Shown: positions 16,887 through 27,317 of the stretch, piece by piece
Numbering within the stretch: position 1 is the stretch's first letter
Layout: the number at the start of each line of letters is the position of its first letter
DNA from: an uncultured Lachnospiraceae bacterium
Lineage (GTDB): Bacteria; Bacillota; Clostridia; Lachnospirales; Lachnospiraceae
Direction: 5' to 3'
Assembly: GCA_902789175.1 (NCBI GenBank)
Contig: CADANF010000013.1
Coordinates: 1 to 64,000, forward strand
DNA length: 64,000 bases
Translations under genes and position numbers: made by a program
Notes under the pieces: generated by a model
Databases searched by the model: none
Seen by the model: the letters and a program-made list of their open reading frames with translations, nothing else
Told to the model about the DNA's origin: nothing

Positions 16887-19800
16887 TCACCTGCTCCTTA
16901 TAAGTATTCTATCTTCACCATATATTCTCTTAAGTTCTTCCTCAAGATTACAACCTGCTTCTGCGGTATATAAAAGCTTCACCGCTTTCTTTTCAGCTTT
17001 AAGCTGTATATAAACATTAGAATATCCCGGATAATCTCTTATTATTCTGTTAAGCGATGGCTGTCTTTCTTTAAATGAATCCATATCATCAAATAAGATC
17101 CAGATTTCTTTTTTCAAAGCTTCTTCTTTTTTCTTAAGAGAATCCAGCAAAACTATATCATCACAGATGATCTTACCCTCTTCTTCTGAAATGGATGCTC
17201 TGCCGCTAAGCAGCACTGGCGTATTCTTAACAAGATAATTATGCAGTCTGTTATAAACCTTAGGAAATATAACTACTTCAATAGTTCCATAAAGATCTTC
17301 AAGAGTTATAAATGCCATAGTATCATTATTTCTTGTAGTCTTTATTGTAACAGTATTGATAAGACCTGCCACAGTATATTTCATATTATCCTGCGCTACA
17401 GTGTGTCCTTCATTTTCCTCATCTGGAATAAAGTCAAGAGTTGATGCATCTGTAACTTTATCAATAAGATTTAAATATTTATCCAAAGGATGTCCACTTA
17501 CATAAATGCCAAGTATCTCTTTCTCATGCATAAGGATATCATCCATAGGAAATTCCGGAATGTCAGGATAAGCAACATCCGTCTTTTGCTGCATCTCTTC
17601 ACCCATATAATCAAGAAGAGACATCTGGCCTGTCATGGATTTTTTCTTTTCTTCAAATACTCTTTCAACCACTTCAGGATAAACTGTTATCATCTGATTT
17701 CTATTTTTTCCAAAGGAATCAAAGGCCCCAGCATAAATAAAACTTTCAATAGTTCTTTTATTGGCTTCTTTGTTTGTAAGTCTTTCGCAAAAGTCCTTTA
17801 GATCCTTATATTTACCATTAAGATTTCTTTCCTCGATAATGGCATCAACTACTCCATCGCCAATCGCTCTTACTGCAGACATACCATATCTTATGGAATC
17901 TCCATCCACTGAAAATTCGCCATAACCGGTATTTACATCCGGTGGAAGAAGTTTAATCCCCATTCGTTTTACAGCTTCAATATATTGAGAAAGTTTATCT
18001 GTATTGCTTCTTACAGATGTAAGAAGTGCCGCCATAAAATCCAGTGGGTAGTAGCATTTAAGATAAGCTGTTTCATAGGCTACAACTGCATAAGCTGCAG
18101 CGTGAGACTTATTAAATGCATAACTGGCAAAATCTATCATCTTATCAAAAATAAGATTTGCTGTTTTTTCATCCAGCCCATTATTAATGCAACCTGGAAC
18201 TCCCATCTCTTCATTACCATAAACGAAATACTGTCTTTCCTTCTGCATTACTTCTGCCTTTTTCTTGGACATAGCACGGCGAACCAGGTCGCTTCGTCCA
18301 AGAGAATAACCAGCCAGTTTCATAACTATCTGCATAACCTGTTCCTGATATACAATACAGCCATAGGTTGGCGCAAGAATTGATACCAACTGAGGTGCAT
18401 CATATTTTATTTCATCAGGATTTTTCTGAGCCTTTACATACTGAGGGATGAAATCCATAGGTCCCGGGCGATAAAGGGATATACCCGCTATTATATCTTC
18501 CATATTTCTAGGAGAAAGTTCCTTCATGAAGTTTCTCATCCCGCTGCTTTCCAACTGAAATACACCTTCCGTCTTTCCCTCTGAAATCATTTGATATACT
18601 TTTTTATCGTCCTGAGGAATATTTTCAATATCCACATCAATGCCAAGTCTTTTCTTAACATTGTTTACAGTATTTTGAATTACCGTAAGAGTCCTGATTC
18701 CAAGAAAATCCATCTTAAGAAGTCCAAGTTCCTCTATGGTGGTCATATTATACTGGGTACATACCGCATCATTATTCTTACATAAAGGGACAAAGTCAAC
18801 TATAGGAGAACCGCCAATAACTACTCCTGCCGCATGCATGGAAGTATGTCTTGGCAGTCCCTCTAACTTTTCAGCCATATCTATAAGATATTTAACATCA
18901 GGATCTTCATCGTAAAACTTCTTAAAATCTGCACTTTTTTCCAGTGCAGTCTTTATATTCATTCCAAGTTCCATAGGAATGGATTTTGCAACAGTATCAC
19001 AGGTTTTATAAGGGATATCTAAAGCTCTTCCAATATCTCTTATGCAGTTTCTTGCTGCCAAAGTACCAAATGTTACAATCTGAACTACCTGTTCTTTTCC
19101 GTACTTTTCAGTAACATAATCTATAACTTCCTGTCTTCTTTCATCAGCAAAATCCACGTCTATATCGGGCATAGTTACACGTTCCGGATTAAGGAATCTT
19201 TCAAAAAGAAGATCATATTTAAGTGGATCTATATTTGTAATCTTAAGGGAGTATGATACGATGCTTCCCGCTGCACTTCCTCGTCCCGGTCCTACTGCAA
19301 TGCCCACACTTCTTGCATAATTAATAAAATCCCAAACAATGAGGAAATAATCTATAAATCCCATATTCTTGATAATAGAGAATTCATAATCCAGCCTTTC
19401 CTTTATCTCTTCTGTAACAGGATTATATCTTTCTTTAATTCCTTTTTCGCAAAGCATTCTAAGATAAGACTCTGCATCATATCCCTCCGGCACCTGATAT
19501 TTGGGAATCTTATGCTCACCGAATACAATATTTACATTACATCTTTCAGCGATCTTATGTGTATTTGTAAGCGCCTCTGGTGCATAAGGGAAAAGCTGAG
19601 CCATCTCTTCTTTAGATTTAAGATAATACTGTCCGCCTTCATATCTCATTCTGTCCTGATCCTGTACCTTGCGGTTTGTCTGGATGCAAAGAAGGATATC
19701 ATGAGCTTCCCAATCCTCAGCTGTTATATAGTGAGAATCATTTGTAGCTACCATCGGAATTCCTGTTTCCTTAGAAATTCTCATAACACCCTGATTAACG

Positions 19801-20354
19801 ATCTGATCTTCTGTAAGTCCATGATCCTGTATTTCAAGAAAATAGTTATCCTTTCCAAATGTATCTCTATACCAGAGGGCTGTCTTTACTGCTTCTTCAT
19901 AAAGCCCTCTTCTGATATTTACAGCGACTTCTCCCTGCAGACATGCAGAAAGGCAGATGACTCCTTCATGATATCTCTCCAGAAGTTCTCTATCTACTCG
20001 TGGTTTATAATAATATCCTTCAGTAAAACCATAAGAAACAATCTTGGAAATATTACTATATCCTATATTATTTTCTGCCAGAAGGATAAGATGATAATAT
20101 CTCTCTTCATCTCTTCCAATTTCTCTATCAAATCTGCTATTAGGAGCTACATAAACTTCGCAGCCTATGATAGGCTTTATTCCAGCTTTATTACATTCTT
20201 TATAAAAATCTATGGCCCCATACATGACACCATGATCTGTTATGGCAAGACTGTCATAGCCTAACTCCTTAGCCCTCTCTACTAATTCCTTTATTTTGGC
20301 GGAGCCATCAAGAAGACTATATTCCGTATGAACATGTAAGTGAGTAAATTCCAT
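16887..20354 (-). CDS. dnaE: DNA polymerase III alpha subunit
   Basis: DnaE is a replicative C-family polymerase. The 1155-residue protein begins with an intact PHP domain (HLHVHTEYSLLDG, ITDHG). The C-family palm follows, with GPGRGSAAGS and the catalytic aspartates of PDIDVD at about 397-401. Helix-hairpin-helix and OB-fold regions (VAGLINTVTIKT) come near the C-terminus. Firmicutes usually also have PolC; it is not in this window. The ribosome binding site is AGGGG. It follows the DUF5662-like gene by 19 bases and overlaps the methyltransferase gene, so it belongs to the yfbR-DUF5662-dnaE-trmH operon. Confidence 0.96.
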   Translation of the reverse strand: MEFTHLHVHTEYSLLDGSAKIKELVERAKELGYDSLAITDHGVMYGAIDFYKECNKAGIKPIIGCEVYVAPNSRFDREIGRDEERYYHLILLAENNIGYSNISKIVSYGFTEGYYYKPRVDRELLERYHEGVICLSACLQGEVAVNIRRGLYEEAVKTALWYRDTFGKDNYFLEIQDHGLTEDQIVNQGVMRISKETGIPMVATNDSHYITAEDWEAHDILLCIQTNRKVQDQDRMRYEGGQYYLKSKEEMAQLFPYAPEALTNTHKIAERCNVNIVFGEHKIPKYQVPEGYDAESYLRMLCEKGIKERYNPVTEEIKERLDYEFSIIKNMGFIDYFLIVWDFINYARSVGIAVGPGRGSAAGSIVSYSLKITNIDPLKYDLLFERFLNPERVTMPDIDVDFADERRQEVIDYVTEKYGKEQVVQIVTFGTLAARNCIRDIGRALDIPYKTCDTVAKSIPMELGMNIKTALEKSADFKKFYDEDPDVKYLIDMAEKLEGLPRHTSMHAAGVVIGGSPIVDFVPLCKNNDAVCTQYNMTTIEELGLLKMDFLGIRTLTVIQNTVNNVKKRLGIDVDIENIPQDDKKVYQMISEGKTEGVFQLESSGMRNFMKELSPRNMEDIIAGISLYRPGPMDFIPQYVKAQKNPDEIKYDAPQLVSILAPTYGCIVYQEQVMQIVMKLAGYSLGRSDLVRRAMSKKKAEVMQKERQYFVYGNEEMGVPGCINNGLDEKTANLIFDKMIDFASYAFNKSHAAAYAVVAYETAYLKCYYPLDFMAALLTSVRSNTDKLSQYIEAVKRMGIKLLPPDVNTGYGEFSVDGDSIRYGMSAVRAIGDGVVDAIIEERNLNGKYKDLKDFCERLTNKEANKRTIESFIYAGAFDSFGKNRNQMITVYPEVVERVFEEKKKSMTGQMSLLDYMGEEMQQKTDVAYPDIPEFPMDDILMHEKEILGIYVSGHPLDKYLNLIDKVTDASTLDFIPDEENEGHTVAQDNMKYTVAGLINTVTIKTTRNNDTMAFITLEDLYGTIEVVIFPKVYNRLHNYLVKNTPVLLSGRASISEEEGKIICDDIVLLDSLKKKEEALKKEIWILFDDMDSFKERQPSLNRIIRDYPGYSNVYIQLKAEKKAVKLLYTAEAGCNLEEELKRIYGEDRILIRSR

Positions 20355-20373
20355 ACATTTCCCCTAAATCTGT

Positions 20374-21027
20374 TTAGTATTTTCTATGCTTATTAAGACT
20401 CTGAAGCTTATTTACTGCAGCCTTTCTTTTTTTGCTAACCTTTATATATCTCTTATATGCTTTCATATATCTTCTACAATAAGCAAATGTATAATCTTCT
20501 CCCTTATCAGCTAACATATATAAAAGCATCTCTAATTTCTTTTTAACATATGGATGAAGCATCACCTTGCTCTTTCCATGAAGATAATACTGAAGGGCTG
20601 TGTCATCACTATAATCATCTTTATGATAGATCTTGCTTGCTGCTACTCTGTCACAAAACATTTCAACAATATAGTTGTCAGGCATTTTCATACCTGTAAC
20701 TCCACCCTTTTTATTCTTAAGGTCATAATCTATCCAATATTCAAGATGATGTTTATTTCTTCCCTTATGATGAAGCCATGAGGATGTATAACCTTTGTCT
20801 TCTCTTTCTGCTTCATTCGGACTTCTTGTACCCTGGTAATACTTTGCCCCAACAGAAAATTCAGTCCATGAATATTTTGAAAGGTCATGAAGGATCCCCT
20901 GCTTATATAATCCACATCTAAAACAGTTCTTCCCTACCTCGATCTTATGCTCATTTATAGTATTAAGATGTTTATACCATCCGGCATTTTGAATTTTATC
21001 TTTGATCTTATCTTTTAATCCTGTCAT
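20374..21027 (-). CDS. DUF5662-like protein with an HD motif
   Basis: This 217-residue basic protein has HD in GILHDLSKYSWTEF, further histidines in SWLHHKGRNKHHLEYW, and DRVAASKIYH. The pattern is like that of metal-binding HD-fold hydrolases and matches my memory of DUF5662, for which no activity is established. The C-terminal end is rich in lysine and arginine. The GTG at 21036 overlaps the ribosome binding site AAGGTGA, so the ATG at 21027 is chosen. It lies 15 bases after yfbR, an HD nucleotidase gene, and 19 before dnaE, which suggests a nucleotide-related job. That is inference from context only. Confidence 0.7.
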   Translation of the reverse strand: MTGLKDKIKDKIQNAGWYKHLNTINEHKIEVGKNCFRCGLYKQGILHDLSKYSWTEFSVGAKYYQGTRSPNEAEREDKGYTSSWLHHKGRNKHHLEYWIDYDLKNKKGGVTGMKMPDNYIVEMFCDRVAASKIYHKDDYSDDTALQYYLHGKSKVMLHPYVKKKLEMLLYMLADKGEDYTFAYCRRYMKAYKRYIKVSKKRKAAVNKLQSLNKHRKY

Positions 21028-21042
21028 GTAAGTCACCTTTTC

Positions 21043-21636
21043 TCAACTTAATTCATCTAATGTCTTTCCATAGGCCGGAAGGAATTCTTCCATAAATACC
21101 TTTAATTCAGGAAGTTCTATCTCCATCTTCTTTATAGATTTTTCAGTACTTTCCTTTGCAGTTTTAAATTCCTGATTTCCGGACTTTTCTTCTTCAATAC
21201 ATTTGATAAGGGCCGAAATCTTATCTGCCCCTTTAACAAGCTTTCTCATATAAGCTTCTTCTTTACTATTATTTCCAATAAAGATCTCTTCAAATTCAGG
21301 TCTTATATCTTCTGGCAGTTTACCTAAAAGCTTATACTCTGCCACTTTTTCAACCTGCTTATATGCATCCTTTATCTCCTCACTGTAATACTTTACCGGT
21401 GTTGGCATATCTCCGGTTATTATTTCAGACGAATCATGATAGAGTCCAATAAGTGCAGCCTTTGAAGCATCAAGATTTTTTCCAAATCTTTTATTTCCTA
21501 TAACGCATAGACAATGAGCTATCATTGCAACATCAAGAGAATGTTCACTTAAGTTTTCCTCCCTTGAATTCCTCATAAGCGCCCATCTATTTATATATTT
21601 CATCCTGGAAATCGTAGCAAAAAAATTATATTCCAT
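21043..21636 (-). CDS. yfbR: 5'-deoxynucleotidase, YfbR family
   Basis: This 197-residue HD-domain phosphohydrolase aligns closely with E. coli YfbR, which dephosphorylates deoxyribonucleoside 5'-monophosphates. The equivalent active-site residues are all present: Arg17-Trp18 in INRWALMRN, His32 in EHSLDVAM, and His67-Asp68 in LYHDSSE. The conserved TGDMPTPVKYY loop follows. It is the first gene of an operon with a DUF5662-like gene, dnaE and a methyltransferase. GGAAGG precedes the ATG. Confidence 0.9.
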   Translation of the reverse strand: MEYNFFATISRMKYINRWALMRNSREENLSEHSLDVAMIAHCLCVIGNKRFGKNLDASKAALIGLYHDSSEIITGDMPTPVKYYSEEIKDAYKQVEKVAEYKLLGKLPEDIRPEFEEIFIGNNSKEEAYMRKLVKGADKISALIKCIEEEKSGNQEFKTAKESTEKSIKKMEIELPELKVFMEEFLPAYGKTLDELS

Positions 21637-21652
21637 ATATTTTTCCTTCCCC

Positions 21653-21681
21653 TTGCCAAGTTTTTATTTATATTTTATAAT
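21653..21681 (+). promoter_or_regulatory. sigma-A promoter of tRNA-Thr
   Basis: TTGCCA, a 17-base spacer and TATAAT lie on the plus strand, ending about 36 bases before the tRNA. Confidence 0.7.
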
Positions 21682-21717
21682 ATGCCATGTGCCATATATC
21701 AAATCATATTTTAAGAT

Positions 21718-21790
<73 letters not shown>

Positions 21791-21797
21791 TAAAAAA

Positions 21798-21819
21798 GGG
21801 AGAGCAAAAATGCTCTCCC
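21798..21819. terminator. bidirectional terminator between tRNA-Thr and ftsH
   Basis: A perfect eight-pair hairpin, GGGAGAGC/GCTCTCCC, is followed by TTATTTTA on the plus strand and TTTTTTA on the minus strand. It can end both the tRNA transcript and the glyA-ftsH operon. Confidence 0.85.
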
Positions 21820-21857
21820 TTATTTTACAACAAACCGTCTTTAGATTGTAGATTTTT

Positions 21858-24167
21858 TTATTCTTTATCTTCCGAAACCCCATCCATCTTCTTAAGATCT
21901 GATACAGTCTCTTCACCATCCAGAGGATCAGCTATTCTTTCCAGTTCATCATCTGTTTCATTCGTATCATCTACATCTTCAGCTTCACCTTTAGCAAAAG
22001 TTTCCCATGGCATGACCATTTTTTCTTCCTCATTTGATGAATCATCAGTTACTGAAACATTATCGTTCTCATCAAATACAACCTGTTTTACACTTGTATC
22101 CTGAACTGGAGCTTCTTTAAATCTTGTTATTTCTCCCTTTTCTCTTTCTTTCATATGCTCCTCGGTTGCTTTATCAGAAAGATCAAGAGTTGGATAATTA
22201 TTAGACTTATAAACTTTGAACTTCTCCTTATCCTTTGACTTTTCTTTTGAATTTGTCTTATCTAAAATAGGATTTCCTTTTAATACCGGAGCCGAAAGAC
22301 CGTTTTCTTTAGCTGCCTTATTATAGATATCCATGAATTCCTGACCTGTAATGGTCTCATGTTCGATAAGATATTCAGCAATTGCATCAAGAATAGGCTC
22401 ATGCTTTTTAAGAAGCTTATATGCCTTATTATAAGCATGCTTTATGATATTTCTTACTTCTGTATCAATCTTTGTAGCAGTCTCATCAGAACAATTCATA
22501 ACTGCACGTCTGTCAAGATATTCGCCGGTGATACCTTCAAGCTGTACCATACCAAACTTTTCAGACATACCATACATAGTAACCATAGCTCTAGCCTGCT
22601 TTGTTGCCTGTTCAATATCATTTGCAGCTCCCGATGTAACTGATGGGAACTTAAGAGCTTCTGCAGCTCTTCCACCGCATGCGATAACAATATGAGCTTC
22701 CATTTCATCCTGAGATTCAAGATATTTCTCTTCTTCAGGAACCTGCCATACATAACCAAGAGCTCCCATAGTACGTGGTACTATAGTTATTTTTTGAACT
22801 GGCATTGTAGCCTTCTGGATTGCTGTAAGAAGAGCATGTCCGGCCTCATGAAAAGCAACAATACGCTTTTCCTTTTCGCTTAAAACCCTGTCCTTCTTTT
22901 CCTTACCTGCAAATACTACCTCAACAGATTCTATAAGGTCTTTCTGGCTTACAAACTTTCTGTTGTGTCTGACTGCTGAAAGAGCAGCTTCATTTATGAT
23001 ATTTGCAAGATCTGCACCAACTGCACCGCTTGTGGCAAGAGCAAGTTCATGAAGATCTACTGTCTCATCAAGTTTAACATTCTTTGTATGAACACGAAGA
23101 ATATCCTCACGACCTGATATATCAGGTCTTTCAACAACTATCCTTCTATCAAATCGTCCCGGACGAAGAAGAGCCTTATCAAGCACTTCCGGTCTGTTTG
23201 TTGCCGCAAGGATTATGATACCTTTTGATGAATCAAAACCATCCATCTCAGCCAGGAGCTGATTTAATGTCTGTTCTCTTTCTGAATCTCCACCCATTGA
23301 TCTTGTATCACGGCTTCTACCGATAGCATCTATCTCATCGATAAAAATGATACATGGAGCTTTCTGAGTTGCCTGTTTAAACAAATCTCTTACTCTAGAA
23401 GCACCAAGTCCTACATACATTTCTACAAATTCAGAACCTGAAATAGAAAAGAATGGAACTTTGGCTTCACCTGCAACTGCTTTTGCAAGAAGTGTCTTAC
23501 CAGTTCCCGGAGGGCCTACAAGAAGTGCCCCCTTAGGAAGTTTAGCACCGATCTCTATATATCTCTCAGGATGATTTAAGAAATCAACCATTTCCTTAAG
23601 AGACTCCTTAGATTCTTCCTGACCTGCTACATCTTTAAATGTAACGCCAGTATTTTTTTCAACATCATAAAGTTTGGCATTTGACTTACCTATATTCATA
23701 ATGCCGCCACCCTTTGATGCCTTTCGCATGATCAGCATCATAAAGATGTAAAACACACCGATCATAAGGACATACGAAAGGATTGTTGTGATAAGTGCAT
23801 TTCCTCCCTCATCAACCTGAGCAAATGTTACGCCGGCAGCCTGAAGTTTATCAACAAGGTTGTAATCATCAGTTCTTACTACATAAAATGTTTCATCTCC
23901 AGGCTTGGTATAACCTTTAAGCTGGAAATATATCTTCTGACTATAGATCTTTACACTTTCTACTTCTCCGGAGTCAACCATAGAAAGGAATCTGTCATAA
24001 GAAACTTCCAATTCTCCTGAAGTACGATATTTATTAAATTGTTGAACAAAAATCAGCGTAAGAATGATAGATATTATCAGCAAGACAATTGGCTTGCCAT
24101 TTCCACCCTCAGGTTTTTTATCACCGGGTCTATTATCATTTTGATTATTGTTATTATTTTCAGCCAT
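21858..24167 (-). CDS. ftsH: ATP-dependent zinc metalloprotease FtsH
   Basis: FtsH is a membrane-anchored AAA protease that degrades misfolded membrane and regulatory proteins. In the 769-residue protein there are two membrane helices (about 26-43 and 125-147) flanking an extracytoplasmic domain. Then come Walker A GPPGTGKT (218-225), the second-region motif RPGRFDR, zinc motif HEAGH (440-444), and the third-ligand region [11 protein letters not shown]. The C-terminal 130 residues are an unusually long acidic, low-complexity tail rich in Glu, Asp and Lys. It follows glyA by 17 bases. Confidence 0.96.
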   Translation of the reverse strand: MAENNNNNQNDNRPGDKKPEGGNGKPIVLLIISIILTLIFVQQFNKYRTSGELEVSYDRFLSMVDSGEVESVKIYSQKIYFQLKGYTKPGDETFYVVRTDDYNLVDKLQAAGVTFAQVDEGGNALITTILSYVLMIGVFYIFMMLIMRKASKGGGIMNIGKSNAKLYDVEKNTGVTFKDVAGQEESKESLKEMVDFLNHPERYIEIGAKLPKGALLVGPPGTGKTLLAKAVAGEAKVPFFSISGSEFVEMYVGLGASRVRDLFKQATQKAPCIIFIDEIDAIGRSRDTRSMGGDSEREQTLNQLLAEMDGFDSSKGIIILAATNRPEVLDKALLRPGRFDRRIVVERPDISGREDILRVHTKNVKLDETVDLHELALATSGAVGADLANIINEAALSAVRHNRKFVSQKDLIESVEVVFAGKEKKDRVLSEKEKRIVAFHEAGHALLTAIQKATMPVQKITIVPRTMGALGYVWQVPEEEKYLESQDEMEAHIVIACGGRAAEALKFPSVTSGAANDIEQATKQARAMVTMYGMSEKFGMVQLEGITGEYLDRRAVMNCSDETATKIDTEVRNIIKHAYNKAYKLLKKHEPILDAIAEYLIEHETITGQEFMDIYNKAAKENGLSAPVLKGNPILDKTNSKEKSKDKEKFKVYKSNNYPTLDLSDKATEEHMKEREKGEITRFKEAPVQDTSVKQVVFDENDNVSVTDDSSNEEEKMVMPWETFAKGEAEDVDDTNETDDELERIADPLDGEETVSDLKKMDGVSEDKE

Positions 24168-24184
24168 TTACATTTCCTTTTATT

Positions 24185-25420
24185 TTACTGATAGATTGGG
24201 TACTTATCAGTGATATTTTTAACAAGAGCCATAGCCTTTTCACTATCCTTATCGATGATAGCTGCCTTAAATGCGTCAGCTATAACTGCCATATCTTCCT
24301 TAACTGCACCTCTTGTTGTTACTGCAGGTGTACCAACTCTGATACCACTTGTAACAAATGGTGACTTTGGATCATTTGGAACAGTATTCTTATTAACTGT
24401 GATATGTACTTCATCAAGAAGCTTTTCAACTTCCTTACCTGTAAGATCCATTCTCTTAAGATCAACTAACATAAGGTGATTATCTGTACCACCAGATACG
24501 ATATCAAAACCTCTGTTCTGAAGTTCTTTGCAGAGAGTAGCTGCATTTTCTACTACTCTTCCCATATAAGACTTGAATTCTGGTGCAAGTGCTTCCTTAA
24601 AGCATACTGCCTTACCAGCTATAACGTGCATAAGTGGTCCGCCCTGAATTCCCGGGAAAACGGCTTTATTGAAGTTGAACTGCTTATTGATCTCTTCTGA
24701 GCAAAGGATAAGTCCTCCTCTTGGTCCACGAAGTGTCTTATGTGTTGTAGTTGTTGTTACATGTGCATATGGTATTGGGCTCATATGCTCACCTGCTGCA
24801 ACAAGACCTGCAATGTGAGCCATATCTACCATAAGATAAGCTCCTACTTCATCAGCGATCTCACGAAACTTCTTAAAATCAATCTTTCTGGCATATGCTG
24901 AAGCACCAGCAATGATAAGCTTTGGCTTGCATTCCACAGCTTTCTTTCTTACATCATCATAATCAATGAATCCGTTCTCATCTACTCCATAAGGAACACA
25001 ATTGAAATATTTACCTGAAATATTTACAGGTGAACCGTGTGTAAGATGTCCACCATTATCAAGGTTCATACCCATAAATGTATCCCCTGGCTCCATCATA
25101 GCAAAGAATACTGAAAGGTTTGCCTGCGCTCCTGAATGAGGCTGAACATTTGCATACTCTGCTCCAAAGAGTTTCTTTGCTCTTTCTCTTGCAAGATCTT
25201 CAACAACGTCAACATACTGGCATCCACCATAATATCTCTTTCCAGGATATCCCTCAGCATATTTGTTTGTAAGCCAGCTTCCCATTGCTGCCATAACTGC
25301 TTTTGAAGCAATATTTTCTGAAGCGATAAGCTCTAAGTTCTGGTTCTGACGATTTAACTCATCTGTCATAGCAACAGCTACTTCTGGGTCTATCTTTTCA
25401 ATTTCTGCAAAATCAAACAT
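24185..25420 (-). CDS. glyA: serine hydroxymethyltransferase
   Basis: GlyA interconverts serine and glycine and loads tetrahydrofolate with one-carbon units. The 411-residue protein has the PLP lysine Lys228 in [15 protein letters not shown], the VDMAHIAGL segment with the cofactor-binding Asp199, and ASENI near the N-terminus. AAGGAG precedes the ATG. It is the first gene of a two-gene unit with ftsH. The promoter region contains two inverted repeats that could be operators. Confidence 0.96.
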   Translation of the reverse strand: MFDFAEIEKIDPEVAVAMTDELNRQNQNLELIASENIASKAVMAAMGSWLTNKYAEGYPGKRYYGGCQYVDVVEDLARERAKKLFGAEYANVQPHSGAQANLSVFFAMMEPGDTFMGMNLDNGGHLTHGSPVNISGKYFNCVPYGVDENGFIDYDDVRKKAVECKPKLIIAGASAYARKIDFKKFREIADEVGAYLMVDMAHIAGLVAAGEHMSPIPYAHVTTTTTHKTLRGPRGGLILCSEEINKQFNFNKAVFPGIQGGPLMHVIAGKAVCFKEALAPEFKSYMGRVVENAATLCKELQNRGFDIVSGGTDNHLMLVDLKRMDLTGKEVEKLLDEVHITVNKNTVPNDPKSPFVTSGIRVGTPAVTTRGAVKEDMAVIADAFKAAIIDKDSEKAMALVKNITDKYPIYQ

Positions 25421-25471
25421 GTTTCTTCTCCTTTACTACCTTTAAATTTTTTTCTATACCTGATATAACGC

Positions 25472-25529
25472 CGGAAATATTCCGCTGACCTATTATACCA
25501 TAACAGGATGCCTTTTACAGCATCCTGTT
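25472..25529 (-). promoter_or_regulatory. glyA promoter region with two inverted repeats
   Basis: A perfect TATAAT on the minus strand (25493-25498) lies between two palindromes. A ten-pair inverted repeat AACAGGATGC/GCATCCTGTT (25502-25529) covers the spacer and -35 zone. CGGAAATATTCCG (25472-25484) covers the expected first transcribed bases. The -35 itself is poor (TGTAAA-like). Neither repeat is followed by a T run, so they look like operators rather than terminators. The regulator is unknown. Confidence 0.45.
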
Positions 25530-25598
25530 GACTAATCTTTTATTTTTAATTAAATCAGCATAAAATGGCACTTAGTACGGCTTTTATACTTATGTCTT

Positions 25599-27065
25599 TT
25601 AATTAATTTTCAGCTTTTTTAATGCCTCTGCTTCTTCTTCATCAGCAAGTTCTATCTCGGCACCATTTTCTGTATTTTCAAAATCAAAATCCTTACCTGG
25701 AAGGATAGCATTTAGAAGAATACCAGCAATTGAACCAACTGCAAGACCAGAAAGTGAGATTGTTACTGATCCGATTTTGAATACGATAGCAGCAGCTTCT
25801 GTATATGTTATACCAATTGAAAGTACAAGAATGATAGCAGCGATGATAACATTTCTTGTCTTATTAAAATCAACCTTATTCTCAACGATATTTCTAACAC
25901 CGACTGCAGAGATCATACCGTAAAGCACAAGTGAGATACCACCGATAACCGGTGTTGGGATTGCTGAGATACATGCAGCAACCTTTGGTGAGAATGAGAA
26001 AATAATAGCAAATACTGCTGCAATTCTTATTACAAGTGGATCATAAACCTTTGAGATTGTAAGAACACCTGTATTCTCTCCATAAGTTGTATTAGCAGGT
26101 GCACCGAAAAGTGATGCGAGAGTTGTTGCAAGTCCGTCACCAGTAAGTGTTCTATGAAGTCCTGGATCCTTGATAAAGTTCTTACCAACTGTTGATGATA
26201 TAGCTGAAATATCCCCAATATGCTCAACTACTGTAGCAAGGGCGATAGGTACGATTGTTACGATAGAAGCAATGATAAGCTTTGGATTTGGATTTTCTAT
26301 AACATAAAGGATTGTCTCATTTTTATGGAATGGAAGGCCAACCCATGGTGCATTTTTAATATTTTCAAGAGCTGCTTTTGAGAAAAGAAGCAGTTTGTCA
26401 TGACCGTCGATAACAATATTTGCTCCTGTTGAATCTAGAGTTCCATACATAAGCATAAGGATAACAGCTATAACTGTTGTTCCGATAACACCGATGATGA
26501 TAGGAAGGATCCTTATCATTCCCTTACCCCAGATATTACAGATGATAATGATAAGGATTGCTATTACAGCTATAAGCCAGTTTGTTGCACAGTTATTAAC
26601 TGCTGAAACTGAAAGTGTAAGACCGATAGCAACAATGATCGGACCTGTAACGATAGGTGGGAAAAATTTCATTACCCTATTGATACCAAAAGCCTTAATA
26701 AGCGCTGCAAGGATAAGGTAAACTAAACCTGCGCAGGCAACACCGAGACATGCATATGGAAGAAGTTCTTTTTCTCCATTTTTTGCAATAGCTCCATAAC
26801 CTGCAAGGAAAGCGAACGATGATCCAAGGAACGCTGGAACCTTACGTTTTGAAATAAGATGGAAGAGTAATGTACCAATACCTGCAAAAAGAAGTGTTGC
26901 TGAAACACTAAGTCCTGTAAGTGCAGGAACAAGTACTGTTGCTCCGAACATAGCGAACATGTGCTGGAATCCAAGAACAAGCATCTTTGCAAGTCCTAAT
27001 TCTCTGGCATCATAGATTGGTTCGCCATTCTTTAATCTTTGTTTTGCTGATTCTGATTTTGACAT
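25599..27065 (-). CDS. uraA: uracil permease (NCS2 family)
   Basis: This is a 488-residue inner-membrane uracil:cation symporter of the nucleobase-ascorbate (NCS2) family. The N-terminal segment (GLAKMLVLGFQHMFAMFGAT) and the core motif QHIGDISA-like VVEHIGDISAIS are typical. Hydrophobic stretches fit the 14-helix UraA fold. The C-terminus is acidic. It is divergent from upp, whose product converts the imported uracil to UMP, so the pair forms a uracil salvage locus. A TTGACA promoter is upstream; no clear terminator follows. Confidence 0.93.
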   Translation of the reverse strand: MSKSESAKQRLKNGEPIYDARELGLAKMLVLGFQHMFAMFGATVLVPALTGLSVSATLLFAGIGTLLFHLISKRKVPAFLGSSFAFLAGYGAIAKNGEKELLPYACLGVACAGLVYLILAALIKAFGINRVMKFFPPIVTGPIIVAIGLTLSVSAVNNCATNWLIAVIAILIIIICNIWGKGMIRILPIIIGVIGTTVIAVILMLMYGTLDSTGANIVIDGHDKLLLFSKAALENIKNAPWVGLPFHKNETILYVIENPNPKLIIASIVTIVPIALATVVEHIGDISAISSTVGKNFIKDPGLHRTLTGDGLATTLASLFGAPANTTYGENTGVLTISKVYDPLVIRIAAVFAIIFSFSPKVAACISAIPTPVIGGISLVLYGMISAVGVRNIVENKVDFNKTRNVIIAAIILVLSIGITYTEAAAIVFKIGSVTISLSGLAVGSIAGILLNAILPGKDFDFENTENGAEIELADEEEAEALKKLKIN

Positions 27066-27122
27066 GGTTATCCCCTTTGATTATTATTTGTGAGCATTTG
27101 GGCACACTTTTTCATCGTTATA

Positions 27123-27152
27123 TATCATCCATTAAAGGGCTTTTTTTGTCAA
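27123..27152 (-). promoter_or_regulatory. probable uraA promoter
   Basis: A perfect TTGACA on the minus strand (27147-27152) is followed after 17 bases by GATGAT and then ATATAAC. The -10 assignment is uncertain. The leader to the uraA start is short and shows no PyrR-type attenuator that I can recognise. Confidence 0.5.
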
Positions 27153-27317
27153 GAATTTTAAATGTATTTTTTATTTAATTTCGACCATTTTCATCATCTT
27201 TTATTGACTCATATGCAATATCCTATTAAAATGACTTTAATATGGGTTTTAATGGACTTTTTTAACTCAATACTTAAATTAAAAACATCATATAATCATA
27301 GAAAGAAGGAAATTAAC

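Noticed and set aside
19512-20264. 250-codon open frame on the plus strand inside dnaE
   Set aside because: It is antisense to highly conserved PHP and palm sequence, has no recognisable protein family, and is an expected shadow of an AT-rich gene.
25502-25529. Inverted repeat as a terminator of uraA
   Set aside because: Neither strand has a T run after it and a TATAAT follows directly on the minus strand; it is better read as part of the glyA promoter region.
27162-27317. 52-codon N-terminal extension of upp
   Set aside because: No ribosome binding site at its start, no homology to the family, and it covers the likely upp and uraA promoters.
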